Positions 18,027 to 27,708 of a stretch of 42,937 bases of DNA are shown here, one piece after another (the first letter of the stretch is position 1; the number at the start of each line of letters is the position of its first letter). The stretch covers positions 1-42,937 of the forward strand of contig NZ_ATVC01000015.1 in the NCBI RefSeq assembly GCF_000420525.1, given 5' to 3'. Source of the DNA: Aquaspirillum serpens DSM 68 (GTDB lineage: Bacteria; Pseudomonadota; Gammaproteobacteria; Burkholderiales; Aquaspirillaceae). Both the position numbers and the translations under genes were made by a program. Under the pieces are notes generated by a model, which ran no database searches, had not been told where the DNA came from, and saw only the letters and a program-made list of their open reading frames with translations.

Positions 18027-19655
18027 ATGAGCCAGATCATCGAATTAAAAGTGCCTGACATCGGCGGGCACAGTCATGTGGATGTGATTGAAGTCTTTGT
18101 GCAAGTTGGGCAAACCCTTGCTGTGGACGATTCTCTGATCACATTGGAAACCGATAAAGCCACGATGGAAGTCCCTGCCGAATCGGCTGGGGTGGTGAGG
18201 GAAGTCCGTGTGGCAGTTGGCGGCAAAGTGTCAGAAGGGGATGTGATTGCTTTGGTTGAAGTGGGTGCAACAGCAGCAGACACCGCTGCCGCTGCCAAAC
18301 CAGAAGCCACGCCCGTTGCCGCCACACCAGTTGCTGCGCCCGTGGCAACCGCCGCCAGCAGCCAACGCAGTGAAATTCGTATTCCCGACATCGGTGGTCA
18401 TCACAATGTCGATGTGATCGAAGTCGCGGTCAATGTCGGTGATGAAATCAAGGTGGATGATTCCCTGATTACCTTGGAAACCGACAAAGCGACGATGGAA
18501 GTCCCTGCCACTGCCGCAGGTAAAGTGGTGGCGGTGCAAGTAAAAGTGGGTGACAAGGTCAATGAAGGTGATGTGATTGTGGTGGTGGAATCCGCTGCGG
18601 CCGTCACAGCCGCCACGCCAGTGGTTGCCGCACCTGTGGCTGCGGCTGTCGCGACACCGGCAAGCAAGGCAGAAACCGTGCCGATGCCTGCCCCAGTACC
18701 TGCCCCGACAGCAATCAACGAAGGGGGTTTTGCTCGTGCTCATGCCGGCCCTTCAGTGCGTAAATTGGCACGCGAATTGGGCGTTGACTTATCGAATGTC
18801 AAAGGCAGTGGTCGTAAAGGGCGGATTATGGAGCCCGATGTCAAAGCCTTTGTCAAAGGTGTGATGTCTGGCGCGTTACAAGCGGCCAATGTGGCGGCAC
18901 CAGCGGCAACCAACGGCGGTGGGCTAGACCTCTTGCCATGGCCAAAAGTCGATTTCGCCAAATTCGGCCCTGTCCAAAGTGAACCGCTGTCACGGATTAA
19001 GAAAATTTCCGGTGCTAACTTGGCGCGTAACTGGGTGATGATTCCGCATGTCACACAGTTTGACGAAGCAGACATTACCGAGATGGAAGCCTTCCGTAAG
19101 AGCTTGGGCGAGGAATTGAAAGCTGATGGCGTGAAGCTCACCCCGTTGGCGTTCTTGGTCAAAGCCGTGGTCGCGGCGTTGAAAAAATACCCGACCTTCA
19201 ATGCCAGCTTGGACGGTGACAATCTGATTCTGAAACAGTATTACCACATCGGTTTTGCGGCAGATACGCCAAACGGTTTGGTCGTACCAGTGATTCGTGA
19301 TGCCGACAAAAAATCGTTAATTGAGATTGCTAACGAGAGCGGTGTGTTAGCGAAAAAAGCACGTGACGGTAAGTTATTACCTGCTGACATGCAAGGCGGA
19401 TGTTTCTCGATTTCCAGTTTGGGTGGCGTCGGTGGCACGGCCTTTACCCCGATTGTGAATGCGCCAGAAGTGGCCATTCTCGGGGTATCGAAGTCGGACA
19501 TCAAACCAAAATGGAATGGTAAAGAATTTGCCCCACGCCTGATGTTGCCTTTGTCGCTGTCCTACGATCACCGCGTGATTGATGGTGCAGCAGCAGCGCG
19601 CTTCACCAATTATCTGGCGCAAGTTTTGGGCGATATTCGCCGTTTGATGCTGTGA
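18027..19655 (+). CDS. aceF: pyruvate dehydrogenase E2, dihydrolipoyl acetyltransferase
   Basis: A 542-residue core subunit. It has two lipoyl domains with the lipoylated lysines at Lys44 and Lys154 (each in ETDKATMEVPA), separated by flexible Ala/Pro-rich linkers. The peripheral-subunit-binding domain (PSVRKLARELGVDLSNVKG, about 239-257) and the C-terminal catalytic domain follow, with the acetyltransferase motif DHRVIDGAAAARF near 512-524. It transfers acetyl groups from E1 to CoA. Two lipoyl domains rather than three (as in E. coli) is common in Betaproteobacteria, where a further one is carried by E3, as it is here. Confidence 0.98.
   Translation: MSQIIELKVPDIGGHSHVDVIEVFVQVGQTLAVDDSLITLETDKATMEVPAESAGVVREVRVAVGGKVSEGDVIALVEVGATAADTAAAAKPEATPVAATPVAAPVATAASSQRSEIRIPDIGGHHNVDVIEVAVNVGDEIKVDDSLITLETDKATMEVPATAAGKVVAVQVKVGDKVNEGDVIVVVESAAAVTAATPVVAAPVAAAVATPASKAETVPMPAPVPAPTAINEGGFARAHAGPSVRKLARELGVDLSNVKGSGRKGRIMEPDVKAFVKGVMSGALQAANVAAPAATNGGGLDLLPWPKVDFAKFGPVQSEPLSRIKKISGANLARNWVMIPHVTQFDEADITEMEAFRKSLGEELKADGVKLTPLAFLVKAVVAALKKYPTFNASLDGDNLILKQYYHIGFAADTPNGLVVPVIRDADKKSLIEIANESGVLAKKARDGKLLPADMQGGCFSISSLGGVGGTAFTPIVNAPEVAILGVSKSDIKPKWNGKEFAPRLMLPLSLSYDHRVIDGAAAARFTNYLAQVLGDIRRLML
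18147..18199 (+). repeat. DNA repeat shared with the lpdA lipoyl domain
   Basis: The stretch encoding the first AceF lipoyl-lysine loop is identical over 32 bases to 19786-19817 in lpdA, and after one mismatch for a further 19-20 bases. Synonymous positions are also shared, which suggests recent duplication or gene conversion between lipoyl domains. Confidence 0.7.
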
Positions 19656-19665
19656 GGATTTGCCG

Positions 19666-21435
19666 ATGAGCCAGCTAATTGAATTAACCGTTCCAGACAT
19701 CGGTGGCCACAGCAATGTGGATGTGATCGAGGTCTTCGTCAAAGTGGGCGATGTCGTCAAACGTGACGATAGCTTGATTACCTTAGAAACCGATAAAGCC
19801 ACGATGGAAGTCCCTGCTGAATCGGCTGGGGTGGTGAAAGAAATGCGTATTGCCGTGGGGAGCAAGGTCAACGAAGGGGATGTGATTGTGGTGGTAGAGG
19901 CTGAAGCCACTGCCTCCGCTCAACCTACTCCTGCGCCAACACCCGCCCCTGCGGTGGCCGCCAGCCCTGTGCCAGTGGCAGCTCAACATCAAGGCAGTGC
20001 CGATGTTGAATGTGATGTGTTGGTGTTGGGTGGTGGCCCCGGTGGGTATTCCGCTGCCTTCCGTGCTGCCGACTTAGGCCTCAAAGTGGTGTTGGTTGAA
20101 CGCTATGCCACCTTGGGCGGCGTGTGTTTGAACGTGGGATGTATCCCCTCAAAAGCACTGTTGCACAATGCAGCCGTGATTGACGAGGTGAAACACCTTG
20201 CTGCCAACGGTATTAAGTTTGCTGAACCAGAAATTGATATTGATCAGCTACGCGGTTACAAGGAAAAAGTGATTGCTAAGCTGACCGGCGGTTTGGCTGG
20301 GATGGCAAAGGCGCGCAAAGTGCAGTTGGTGCGCGGTGTCGGGACTTTCCTCGACCCATATCATTTACAGGTTGAGCTGACCGAGGGTAAAGGGCAAGAC
20401 AAAACTGGCGAAACGAAGGTAGTGAAATTTAAAAACGCCATCATCGCCGCCGGTAGTCGAGTGGTGAACCTGCCGTTTATTCCACAAGACCCGCGTATTG
20501 TCGATTCCACCGGCGCGTTGGAATTGAAGTCTGTGCCGAAGAAAATGCTGATTATTGGCGGTGGTATTATCGGCTTAGAAATGGGGACGGTGTATTCCAC
20601 CCTCGGTGCGCGGTTGGATGTGGTGGAAATGATGGATGGCCTGATGCAAGGGGCCGACCGTGATTTAGTCAAAGTCTGGGAAAAAATGAATGCCCATCGC
20701 TTCGACAACATCATGATCAACACCAAGACCGTCGCCGTCGAAGCCAAACCAGATGGAATTTATGTCCAGTTTGAAGGGGCCAAAGCACCGGCCGAACCAC
20801 AACGCTATGACTTAGTATTAGTAGCCGCTGGACGGGCACCGAATGGGAAGCTATTGGGCGCGGAAAACGCAGGGGTTGCGGTCACTGAGCGCGGCTTTAT
20901 CGAAGTGGATAAACAACAACGGACCAATGTCCCGCATATCTATGCGATTGGTGATATTGTTGGCCAGCCGATGCTAGCGCATAAAGCAGTGCATGAAGCG
21001 CATGTGGCAGCAGAAAATTGTGCCGGTGGCAAAGCCTATTTCGATGCGCGGGTGATTCCTGGAGTGGCTTATACCGATCCAGAAGTAGCATGGGTTGGCG
21101 TCACGGAGGAGCAAGCCAAGCGCGATGGTATCAAAATCGAAAAAGGCGTGTTCCCTTGGGCGGCCTCTGGTCGGGCGATTGCCAATGGTCGAGATGAGGG
21201 CTTCACCAAGTTGATTTTTGATGCGGAAACTCATCAGATTATCGGCGGTGGCATCGTCGGTACTCACGCTGGGGATATGATTGGCGAGGTGTGCTTGGCG
21301 ATTGAAATGGGATGTGATGCGGTGGATATTGGCAAAACCATTCACCCCCACCCGACCCTTGGCGAGTCAATTGGCATGGCGGCAGAAGTCGCTCACGGCA
21401 CCTGCACCGACTTACCTCCGCAACGCAAGAAATAG
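19666..21435 (+). CDS. lpdA: dihydrolipoamide dehydrogenase (E3) with N-terminal lipoyl domain
   Basis: A 589-residue flavoprotein that reoxidises dihydrolipoyl groups with NAD. An N-terminal lipoyl domain (Lys44 in ETDKATMEVP) and an Ala/Pro linker precede the enzyme. The FAD-binding segment is VLVLGGGPGGYSAAFRAADL; the redox disulfide is in GGVCLNVGCIPSKALL; an NAD-binding glycine motif is IGGGIIGLEMGTVYSTLG; and the catalytic His-Glu region is HPHPTLGESIGMAAEVAHG. The ATG at 19666 is chosen over an in-frame TTG at 19660 because GAGGA lies 8-9 bases upstream. The fused lipoyl domain is characteristic of Neisseria-like and other Betaproteobacteria. It is the last gene of the operon, followed by a terminator. 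Confidence 0.98.
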   Translation: MSQLIELTVPDIGGHSNVDVIEVFVKVGDVVKRDDSLITLETDKATMEVPAESAGVVKEMRIAVGSKVNEGDVIVVVEAEATASAQPTPAPTPAPAVAASPVPVAAQHQGSADVECDVLVLGGGPGGYSAAFRAADLGLKVVLVERYATLGGVCLNVGCIPSKALLHNAAVIDEVKHLAANGIKFAEPEIDIDQLRGYKEKVIAKLTGGLAGMAKARKVQLVRGVGTFLDPYHLQVELTEGKGQDKTGETKVVKFKNAIIAAGSRVVNLPFIPQDPRIVDSTGALELKSVPKKMLIIGGGIIGLEMGTVYSTLGARLDVVEMMDGLMQGADRDLVKVWEKMNAHRFDNIMINTKTVAVEAKPDGIYVQFEGAKAPAEPQRYDLVLVAAGRAPNGKLLGAENAGVAVTERGFIEVDKQQRTNVPHIYAIGDIVGQPMLAHKAVHEAHVAAENCAGGKAYFDARVIPGVAYTDPEVAWVGVTEEQAKRDGIKIEKGVFPWAASGRAIANGRDEGFTKLIFDAETHQIIGGGIVGTHAGDMIGEVCLAIEMGCDAVDIGKTIHPHPTLGESIGMAAEVAHGTCTDLPPQRKK

Positions 21436-21460
21436 AACTCATCCAACTCACACCAAATTC

Positions 21461-21493
21461 ACCGGCCTTGGCATCTGCTCAGGCCGGTTTTTT
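21461..21493 (+). terminator. intrinsic terminator of the aceE-aceF-lpdA operon
   Basis: ACCGGCCT (21461-21468) pairs with AGGCCGGT (21481-21488) around a 12-base loop and is followed by a run of T. It begins 26 bases after the lpdA stop codon. Confidence 0.88.
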
Positions 21494-21533
21494 ATCGCCT
21501 TCGCCAGTGATTTTTTACGTGTGAAACGCGGAA

Positions 21534-21549
21534 TGTTTCACGTGAAACA
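21534..21549. promoter_or_regulatory. parS centromere site 1
   Basis: TGTTTCACGTGAAACA, a perfect match to the 16-base ParB/Spo0J binding site, lies between lpdA and proA. ParB nucleates here and spreads to organise and segregate the origin region. It lies about 16 kb from dnaA. Confidence 0.93.
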
Positions 21550-21642
21550 TTCCTCGCCGATACCAGAAAGATGCCACAAGCAGAATGACGGTGATACCAT
21601 CGGCGGCGATACTTTTTCTGAATCTGGGGGGAAATAATAGAG

Positions 21643-22905
21643 ATGGATATCCAAGAATACATGCGTGGAATTGGTGAGGCGGCACGGGCGGCTAGTCGTG
21701 AATTGGCGCGGGCTGACACCAATCGTAAAAACCAAGCCTTGCATGCCATTGCCGATGCGATTGAGCGCGAACGAAAAAGTTTACTTGATGCCAATGCCGA
21801 CGATGTTACCGCCGCATTGGCCGAAGGCTTAGCGCCCGCCATGGTGGACCGGCTGACATTGAACGACAAAATCATCAGTTCAATGGCCGAAGGCCTGCGG
21901 CAAATTGCAGCCTTGCCTGATCCCATTGGCGAAATGACGGATTTTGCTTATCGTCCTTCGGGGATTCAGGTTGGCAAAATGCGGGTGCCACTTGGGGTGA
22001 TCGGGATCATTTATGAAGCACGCCCTAATGTCACGGCGGATGCAGCAGGGTTATGCCTCAAATCCGGCAACGCCACCATTTTGCGCGGTGGCTCTGAAGC
22101 CATCCGTTCTAACCGTGCGATTGCGGCTTGTGTGCGAGAAGGTTTGACTAAGGCAGGTTTGCCTGCGACAGCGGTGCAAGTGGTCGATACCACCGACCGC
22201 GCCGCAGTGGGGCAACTGATTACCATGCCTGAATATGTGGACGTGATTGTGCCACGCGGCGGTAAGGGCTTGATCGAACGCATTAGCCGCGAAGCTAGAG
22301 TGCCAGTGATTAAGCACTTAGACGGTAATTGTCATGTGTATATTGATGACACTGCTAACCCAGAAAAAGCAATTCGGGTGGCGGTAAATGCAAAAACACA
22401 GCGTTTTGCACCATGTAACACCATGGAAACGCTATTGGTGCATGAGGCGTTTGCTGCTTATCTCCTGCCAAAATTAGCGCCAATGTACTGGGAAAAAGGC
22501 GTTGAATTGCGTGGTTGTCCGCGTACCTTAGCGATTTTGGTCGATGAGCGAATGAAGGCGGCAACGGAGGAAGATTGGTTTACCGAATATGCGGCACCGA
22601 TTCTTGCGATCAAAGTGGTGAAAGACTTGGACCATGCGGTTGAACATATCAATCACTATGGCAGCCACCATACCGATTCGATTATCACCGAAGACTATAG
22701 CCGTGCTCGTCGTTTCTTGCGTGAGGTGGATTCTTCCAGTGTGATGGTCAATGCCTCGACACGCTTTGCCGATGGCTTTGAATATGGCCTTGGTGCAGAA
22801 ATTGGGATTTCCACTGACAAGATTCATGCGCGTGGCCCAGTCGGTTTAGAGGGATTAACCAGCCAAAAATGGTTGGTATTTGGTGATGGGCAAATCCGCG
22901 AATGA
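21643..22905 (+). CDS. proA: gamma-glutamyl phosphate reductase
   Basis: A 420-residue NADPH-dependent enzyme that converts gamma-glutamyl phosphate to glutamate semialdehyde in proline synthesis. Family segments include [18 protein letters not shown] (about 114-131), [37 protein letters not shown], and the catalytic cysteine near residue 258 in [13 protein letters not shown]. The end [21 protein letters not shown] is typical. The length is normal. proB is not in the window. The stop overlaps the start of the DUF3422 gene by four bases (ATGA), so the two are probably translationally coupled. Confidence 0.98.
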   Translation: MDIQEYMRGIGEAARAASRELARADTNRKNQALHAIADAIERERKSLLDANADDVTAALAEGLAPAMVDRLTLNDKIISSMAEGLRQIAALPDPIGEMTDFAYRPSGIQVGKMRVPLGVIGIIYEARPNVTADAAGLCLKSGNATILRGGSEAIRSNRAIAACVREGLTKAGLPATAVQVVDTTDRAAVGQLITMPEYVDVIVPRGGKGLIERISREARVPVIKHLDGNCHVYIDDTANPEKAIRVAVNAKTQRFAPCNTMETLLVHEAFAAYLLPKLAPMYWEKGVELRGCPRTLAILVDERMKAATEEDWFTEYAAPILAIKVVKDLDHAVEHINHYGSHHTDSIITEDYSRARRFLREVDSSSVMVNASTRFADGFEYGLGAEIGISTDKIHARGPVGLEGLTSQKWLVFGDGQIRE

Positions 22906-24185
22906 CACCTTTGGCTGCACATCCTTTACGCCAACTGTTAAATGATGAAGCCCACGCACGGCCGGCGCTGCCTATTGCAGGGCCGGCGCGTTTATCTTCC
23001 ATCGTATTGTGGTCGGATACGGTGGGCGAAGCGGAATGGCTTGATCTACAACAGTTAACCCAACGATTGGGATTGCCCAATCCCGAACCTCATGCAGTGC
23101 AATATCAAGCCCGTGTTGGCCCTTTGACGCTCAACTGGAGCCTACATACCGAGTTTGTGCGCTACACCTTTATCTTGCCCGAAATAGGCTGTAATCCATT
23201 TAGTGATACTGCTTTGGCGGCGGTGCCTGCCGATTGGCTAGCCGAGCTGCATGGTGAGTTATTGGTGGGGTTACATGTGGTGATTGTCCCTGCCCATCCC
23301 TCAGAAGATTGGCGGACACAGGTAGGGCACTGGTTTGATCCGCAAGATCTGATTGGGGCAGAAATTGGCGATCAGAGCGGGGTGGCGTTGACCGACTTGC
23401 GCTTACATCCCGATCCAAACTTAGGATTGGGGTTTACGCGCTTGGCAGTGTTAGACCGTGGTATGGGCGAGCGTCAGTGTGGCCGGATGGTGAGCCGACT
23501 GATCGAGATTGAAAGCTATCGCATGTTGGCATTGTTGGCATTGCCGATTGCCAAAACCGAGATGCGCCGGTTGGATGAGTTGGGGATGGCGATGCGTGCC
23601 ATTACCGCCCGTCTTGATGATGGACAACGCGAGGATGGCAGTTTATTGGCCGAATTAACCTCTCTCGCGGGTCGATTGGAAGATGCGATTGCTTCATCGC
23701 AATATCGTTTTTCTGCCGCACGCGCCTACTATGCTTTAGTAGAACGGCGGATTGATGAACTGCGCGAAAGCCGTATTGCCGGCCTACAGCCATTTCATGA
23801 GTTTACCGAACGGCGTTTGGCCCCCGCGATGGCAACCTGTGACACGGTATTGGGGCGACAAGATCGGCTGGCGATGCGGCTGACCCGCGCCACAGCCCTG
23901 TTGCGGACTCGGGTTGAGATTGAACAGGAAAAGCAAAACCAACAATTACTCGCTTCAATGGATAAACGCGCTGCATTACAACTGCGCTTACAAGAAACAG
24001 TTGAAGGGTTATCGGTTGGGGTGTTGAGTTATTACGCAGTGGGTTTGTTGAGCTATGGCTTTAAAGCAGCGAAAGCGGCAGGTCTGCCGATCAATGCAGA
24101 TTTGGCGACTGGATTGGCAATTCCTGTGGTGTTAGCGACCTTCTGGTTGGGTATGCGTCGCATTCGGCGCCACCTCGGTCACTGA
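22902..24185 (+). CDS. DUF3422 family membrane protein, unknown function
   Basis: A 427-residue protein recognised by its N-terminal [18 protein letters not shown] segment, the DUF3422 signature. The central part is largely alpha-helical, with long charged stretches compatible with coiled coils (about 210-350). Two hydrophobic segments near the C terminus (about 363-382 and 395-415, ending RRIRRHLGH) anchor it in the membrane. The layout, a large cytoplasmic helical domain with two C-terminal membrane helices, resembles CorA-type transporters in outline only, and the GxN ion-pore motif is not seen. It is coupled to proA by a four-base overlap. Function unknown. Confidence 0.85.
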   Translation: MTPLAAHPLRQLLNDEAHARPALPIAGPARLSSIVLWSDTVGEAEWLDLQQLTQRLGLPNPEPHAVQYQARVGPLTLNWSLHTEFVRYTFILPEIGCNPFSDTALAAVPADWLAELHGELLVGLHVVIVPAHPSEDWRTQVGHWFDPQDLIGAEIGDQSGVALTDLRLHPDPNLGLGFTRLAVLDRGMGERQCGRMVSRLIEIESYRMLALLALPIAKTEMRRLDELGMAMRAITARLDDGQREDGSLLAELTSLAGRLEDAIASSQYRFSAARAYYALVERRIDELRESRIAGLQPFHEFTERRLAPAMATCDTVLGRQDRLAMRLTRATALLRTRVEIEQEKQNQQLLASMDKRAALQLRLQETVEGLSVGVLSYYAVGLLSYGFKAAKAAGLPINADLATGLAIPVVLATFWLGMRRIRRHLGH

Positions 24186-24220
24186 CAAACCTTTGCCCAC
24201 TTTCCACGAGGGGAATTACT

Positions 24221-26209
24221 TTGAAAACAACTGCTTGGTTATCGCGTTGCTCGGTTTTTACCAAACTCGCTCTATTAGTTGGCCCACCGATTATTGGTCT
24301 AACTTTATTAACTGGCCATAGCACATGGCAACGTTATCAAGAGTGGCAAGTCAGTGTCAGTGCGGCGATGGAGGTCGAAACCGTACGCGCCGCCAGTCAG
24401 CTCGTCCACACGTTGCAAGCCGAGCGTGGTTTAAGTAATGGCTATTTGAATGGCAAGGCGGAAACCTTGCCTGAACCGTTGCGCCAAGCACGTGCTGCAA
24501 CCGATCAGGCAATTGCAGCTTTTTCCGCTGTGGCAAAACATCCAGCGGCACAACAAGAAGCACAAGCGGTAAGTGCTTTGTTGGCGCGGCGGGGAGAGAT
24601 TGAACAACGTCGCCGCCCTGCGCCTGAAGTTTTTTCCGACTATTCAAACCGGATTGATGGTTTATTTACTCTGTTGGCGAACTTGGGTAACCAAGTGGGC
24701 GATTTAACCTTTTATCGCAGCACAGTGAGCTTGTTGGCTTTGTCCTGTGAAAAAGAATTTGCTGGTCGTGAGCGCGGCTTTATCAACGGCGTATTGGCGG
24801 CGGGTAGCTTTACCACGCCAGCTTTAATCCAAGCCAGTGGTTTTGTAGCACGGCAAACACAATGTGCCGCTGATTTTGTTCGTTATGCCGATCAAGACAT
24901 CATGGTGGCTGCTAAGACGCTACAAGACAGCCCAGTCAATACGCAGTTTCTACAGCTACGCAGCCAAGTGTTTGCCATCGGCCCTAATGAACCACAACAA
25001 CTGGCTCCGCCACAGTGGTTTGGTGCGGCTTCGGCTCGTATCGATGCCATGAAAGCGTTGGAAGGGCTGCTATTAGACCAACTGGCACAACAGCTATTAA
25101 GCAAATCAGAGCGTATTGAACGCCAGATGTTGTTGAACGGCCTTGGCAGCCTCACCGCCTTGGCCTTATTGCTGTGGTTGAGCTGGGGCATTATGCACAA
25201 TCTCCGCAGTCGCCTCCGCCGCTTGGAGCAACTGATGCGAACCATGAGCCAAACTCTCGATCTTGCGCCAAGGGTGGATGTACGCGGTAAAGATGAAATT
25301 GCGTTGATGGGACAAGCCTTTGATGTACTGGTGGATAACTTTGGTCGGACGTTATTTGAAGTGAAACAAAGTGCACACCAACTTGCTACCGCCGCTGGGG
25401 ATATGGAGCATTTATCCGAGCGTGCTGCTCACAGTGCATCGGTGCAAAGCGATGCCTCAAGTAGCCTAGCGGCGGCTGTCGAAGAAATGACTGCTGGTAT
25501 TCGTTCGGTGCGAGAAAATGTCCATGAAACGCGCTTAGTGTCTGAGAAAATGCAATCGCATACCCAAGCTGGAGAGGGAGAAATTCAACACTTGGCCGCC
25601 GCCTTGGCCAGCACGGCGGTGGCAGTGGAAACTGCAGCTAAACGGATTGAAGCCTTGGAAGGTCGCTCGCAGGCGATCAGTCAGATTGTGGTGGCGATTC
25701 ATGATATTGCGGATCAAACCAATTTATTGGCTTTGAATGCGGCGATTGAAGCTGCACGGGCGGGTGAGCAGGGACGTGGTTTTGCTGTGGTGGCGGATGA
25801 AGTGCGTAAATTAGCCGAGCGAGTGAGCAAAGAAACGGTGCAGATTTCCACTCTGATTGATGCTATTCGCGGTGATACACAGCAAGCAGTGACAGAAATG
25901 AGTGATGTGCGGCAACGACTCAACGAAGGCACGGCATTAATGGGCAATTCGACGTCGTTGTTACAAGAAATTCGTGACCAAGCCACCGATACCGTCGAGC
26001 GCAGTGTGAGCAATGCTGCTGCAATGGATCAGCAAACTCAGGCCAGTTCGGATGTGGCACAAAACGTCAATCAAATTGCTGGTTTGGCTGGTGAAAGCGC
26101 CCAGATTGTAAAAGAAACGGCGCTGGTCGCTGATACGCTTAACCAAACGGCACAACAGCTAGCACAGTTGATCGACCGCTTTACACACACTTCGTCGCGA
26201 CATCATTAA
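24221..26209 (+). CDS. methyl-accepting chemotaxis protein with NIT sensor domain
   Basis: A 662-residue chemoreceptor. Membrane segments lie at about 12-30 and 306-326. Between them is a periplasmic all-helical NIT-type domain ([20 protein letters not shown] at about 62-81, the typical signature), a fold linked to nitrate/nitrite sensing. A HAMP domain (about 327-380) and the signalling domain follow, with the conserved hairpin tip region around [20 protein letters not shown] and [17 protein letters not shown]. The start is TTG with GAGGGGA 6-7 bases upstream; no nearby ATG fits. No C-terminal CheR-binding pentapeptide is evident. The ligand assignment is family-level inference. Confidence 0.93.
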   Translation: MKTTAWLSRCSVFTKLALLVGPPIIGLTLLTGHSTWQRYQEWQVSVSAAMEVETVRAASQLVHTLQAERGLSNGYLNGKAETLPEPLRQARAATDQAIAAFSAVAKHPAAQQEAQAVSALLARRGEIEQRRRPAPEVFSDYSNRIDGLFTLLANLGNQVGDLTFYRSTVSLLALSCEKEFAGRERGFINGVLAAGSFTTPALIQASGFVARQTQCAADFVRYADQDIMVAAKTLQDSPVNTQFLQLRSQVFAIGPNEPQQLAPPQWFGAASARIDAMKALEGLLLDQLAQQLLSKSERIERQMLLNGLGSLTALALLLWLSWGIMHNLRSRLRRLEQLMRTMSQTLDLAPRVDVRGKDEIALMGQAFDVLVDNFGRTLFEVKQSAHQLATAAGDMEHLSERAAHSASVQSDASSSLAAAVEEMTAGIRSVRENVHETRLVSEKMQSHTQAGEGEIQHLAAALASTAVAVETAAKRIEALEGRSQAISQIVVAIHDIADQTNLLALNAAIEAARAGEQGRGFAVVADEVRKLAERVSKETVQISTLIDAIRGDTQQAVTEMSDVRQRLNEGTALMGNSTSLLQEIRDQATDTVERSVSNAAAMDQQTQASSDVAQNVNQIAGLAGESAQIVKETALVADTLNQTAQQLAQLIDRFTHTSSRHH

Positions 26210-26210
26210 C

Positions 26211-26250
26211 GCTTGTTGCCCCGTTTCCAGTATGGCGACGGGGCAAGCTT
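26211..26250. terminator. possible bidirectional terminator between the chemoreceptor and speB
   Basis: TTGCCCCGT (26216-26224) pairs with ACGGGGCAA (26238-26246) around a 13-base loop, between two convergent genes. No strong T-run follows on either side, so it is a weaker candidate. Confidence 0.5.
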
Positions 26251-26257
26251 GAATCTG

Positions 26258-27220
26258 TTAACGGCCTGCCAATTTTTGATTACGTAGCAAGCACAGTAAA
26301 TCACAGGCAATGTGCGCTGCGGCAATGGCGGTAATCTCGCTTTGGTCAAACGGTGGCGAGACTTCGACCACATCCATACCAATTAGATTAACTTGGCCAA
26401 GTTGTCGCACAATACCCAACGCTTGGGCACTCGATAGGCCACCGGGGACGGGAGTGCCGGTGCCGGGGGCAAAAGCGGGGTCGAGACAATCAATATCAAA
26501 TGTCAGATAAGTGGGATGATCACCAACAATTTGTTGAATGCGGCGCACGGTTTCTGCTACGCCAATTTCATGCACCGTTGGTGCATCAAGGCGAGGGATG
26601 CCCATAAAATCATCGTTCCACGTCCGCAGGCCCACCTGTACCGAGCGTTGTGGGTCGATTAACCCTTCTTTGACGGCTTTGTAAAACATGGTGCCGTGGT
26701 TAAGCGAGTCGGGGTTGTCATCGGCCCAAGTATCACAGTGAGCATCAAAGTGAATCAGACTCAGTGGTTTACCGTAGCGTTCACAATGCGCCACTAACAG
26801 AGGATAGGTGATGTAATGATCGCCGCCGAGGGTCAACATCTTGGCACCACTGGCGAGAATCTCGCGGGCGTGTTGAATAATGCTGTCTTTGATGGTCAGT
26901 GGATTATGGGCATCAAACCAACAATCGCCATAATCAATCACCGCCAAATCTTCAAACGGATCAAAGCCCCAAGGGAAGGGTTTTAGTTCAGCGAGTTGGA
27001 CACTAGCGGCACGGACAGCCGCAGGGCCAAGGCGGGCACCAGAACGAAAGGTCGTAGCGAGATCAAGCGGTATGCCGCTGATGGCGACATCGACGCCATT
27101 GAGATCGCGGCTGTAGTTGCGCCGCATAAACGACAACACACCGGCGTAGGTGTTTTCAATAGAGGATCCGTATAACGAGGGGCGGCGGATAGCCCCGTCC
27201 CCGTACAAGGTTTGGCTCAT
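26258..27220 (-). CDS. speB: agmatinase
   Basis: A 320-residue ureohydrolase expected to hydrolyse agmatine to putrescine and urea. Metal-binding residues are in place: His135 (LGGDHYIT), Asp159-His161-Asp163 (HFDAHCDTWAD), and Asp242 and Asp244 (TFDIDCLDPAF). The text NHGTMFYKAVKEGLIDP and TFDIDCLDPAFAPGTGTPVP closely follow E. coli SpeB, which supports agmatinase over guanidinobutyrase, though the families overlap. It is preceded after about 40 bases by the Rossmann-domain gene, so they are probably co-transcribed. No arginine decarboxylase gene is visible nearby. Confidence 0.92.
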   Translation of the reverse strand: MSQTLYGDGAIRRPSLYGSSIENTYAGVLSFMRRNYSRDLNGVDVAISGIPLDLATTFRSGARLGPAAVRAASVQLAELKPFPWGFDPFEDLAVIDYGDCWFDAHNPLTIKDSIIQHAREILASGAKMLTLGGDHYITYPLLVAHCERYGKPLSLIHFDAHCDTWADDNPDSLNHGTMFYKAVKEGLIDPQRSVQVGLRTWNDDFMGIPRLDAPTVHEIGVAETVRRIQQIVGDHPTYLTFDIDCLDPAFAPGTGTPVPGGLSSAQALGIVRQLGQVNLIGMDVVEVSPPFDQSEITAIAAAHIACDLLCLLRNQKLAGR

Positions 27221-27262
27221 GGCTGTTCCTTGGTGAAAAAGAACAGCCAGTGTGCCAGAAAA

Positions 27263-27640
27263 TCAGATGTATTCCAGATCGTCGTGTTTTGGGCTGACCA
27301 ATTTGCCGCAAGAAAGCGACATTAAGAACAGCGCAATCCGTTCGTGCATAATCAAGGTATGGTTATTTTGCGTTTCAATCATGTGATAACGCAGGCTTTC
27401 CCGCACCATCGATGCCCCAGTGACATCAATCAAAATATCCACATCCTCACCCAACGCTGCCAACTCCATAAAATCTTGTGTGACAAAGACACCATGTTCT
27501 TTTGCCAATGCAATCCCTGGTTGGTTGAGATCGAGGTCGGCAACGCCTAATACTTCGACAAAATCACATGACAGCATTTGTTTTAACAATGGGGTGCCGG
27601 TTTCCCCCGCCCCGATCATGGCAATACGAAATGCGGACAT
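27263..27640 (-). CDS. stand-alone NAD-binding Rossmann-domain protein
   Basis: A 125-residue protein consisting of only a nucleotide-binding half: a glycine motif IAMIGAGETGTPLL at the N terminus, an acidic end of strand 2 (VADLDLNQPGIALA), and a third-strand segment DILIDVTGASMVRESL. The C-terminal dehydrogenase domain of GFO/IDH/MocA or homoserine-dehydrogenase types is absent, and a normal stop follows. Similar isolated domains occur fused to sensor kinases in other bacteria, so a regulatory role is possible. The start at 27640 (ATG) is chosen because GGAG lies seven bases upstream. It is encoded about 40 bases before speB. Confidence 0.75.
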   Translation of the reverse strand: MSAFRIAMIGAGETGTPLLKQMLSCDFVEVLGVADLDLNQPGIALAKEHGVFVTQDFMELAALGEDVDILIDVTGASMVRESLRYHMIETQNNHTLIMHERIALFLMSLSCGKLVSPKHDDLEYI

Positions 27641-27708
27641 CAATCACTCCAAAGACAAAAGAAAAAACTGACCGTAGCATAAAACTTTTGTCATGAAATT
27701 GATAGCTG

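Noticed and set aside
18074-18743. Reverse open frames of up to 170 codons across aceF
   Set aside because: Caused by the Ala/Pro/Val-rich repeats of the lipoyl domains; no independent support.
22902-24185. CorA-type magnesium transporter
   Set aside because: The two C-terminal membrane helices are suggestive, but the GxN pore motif is absent and the N terminus matches DUF3422.
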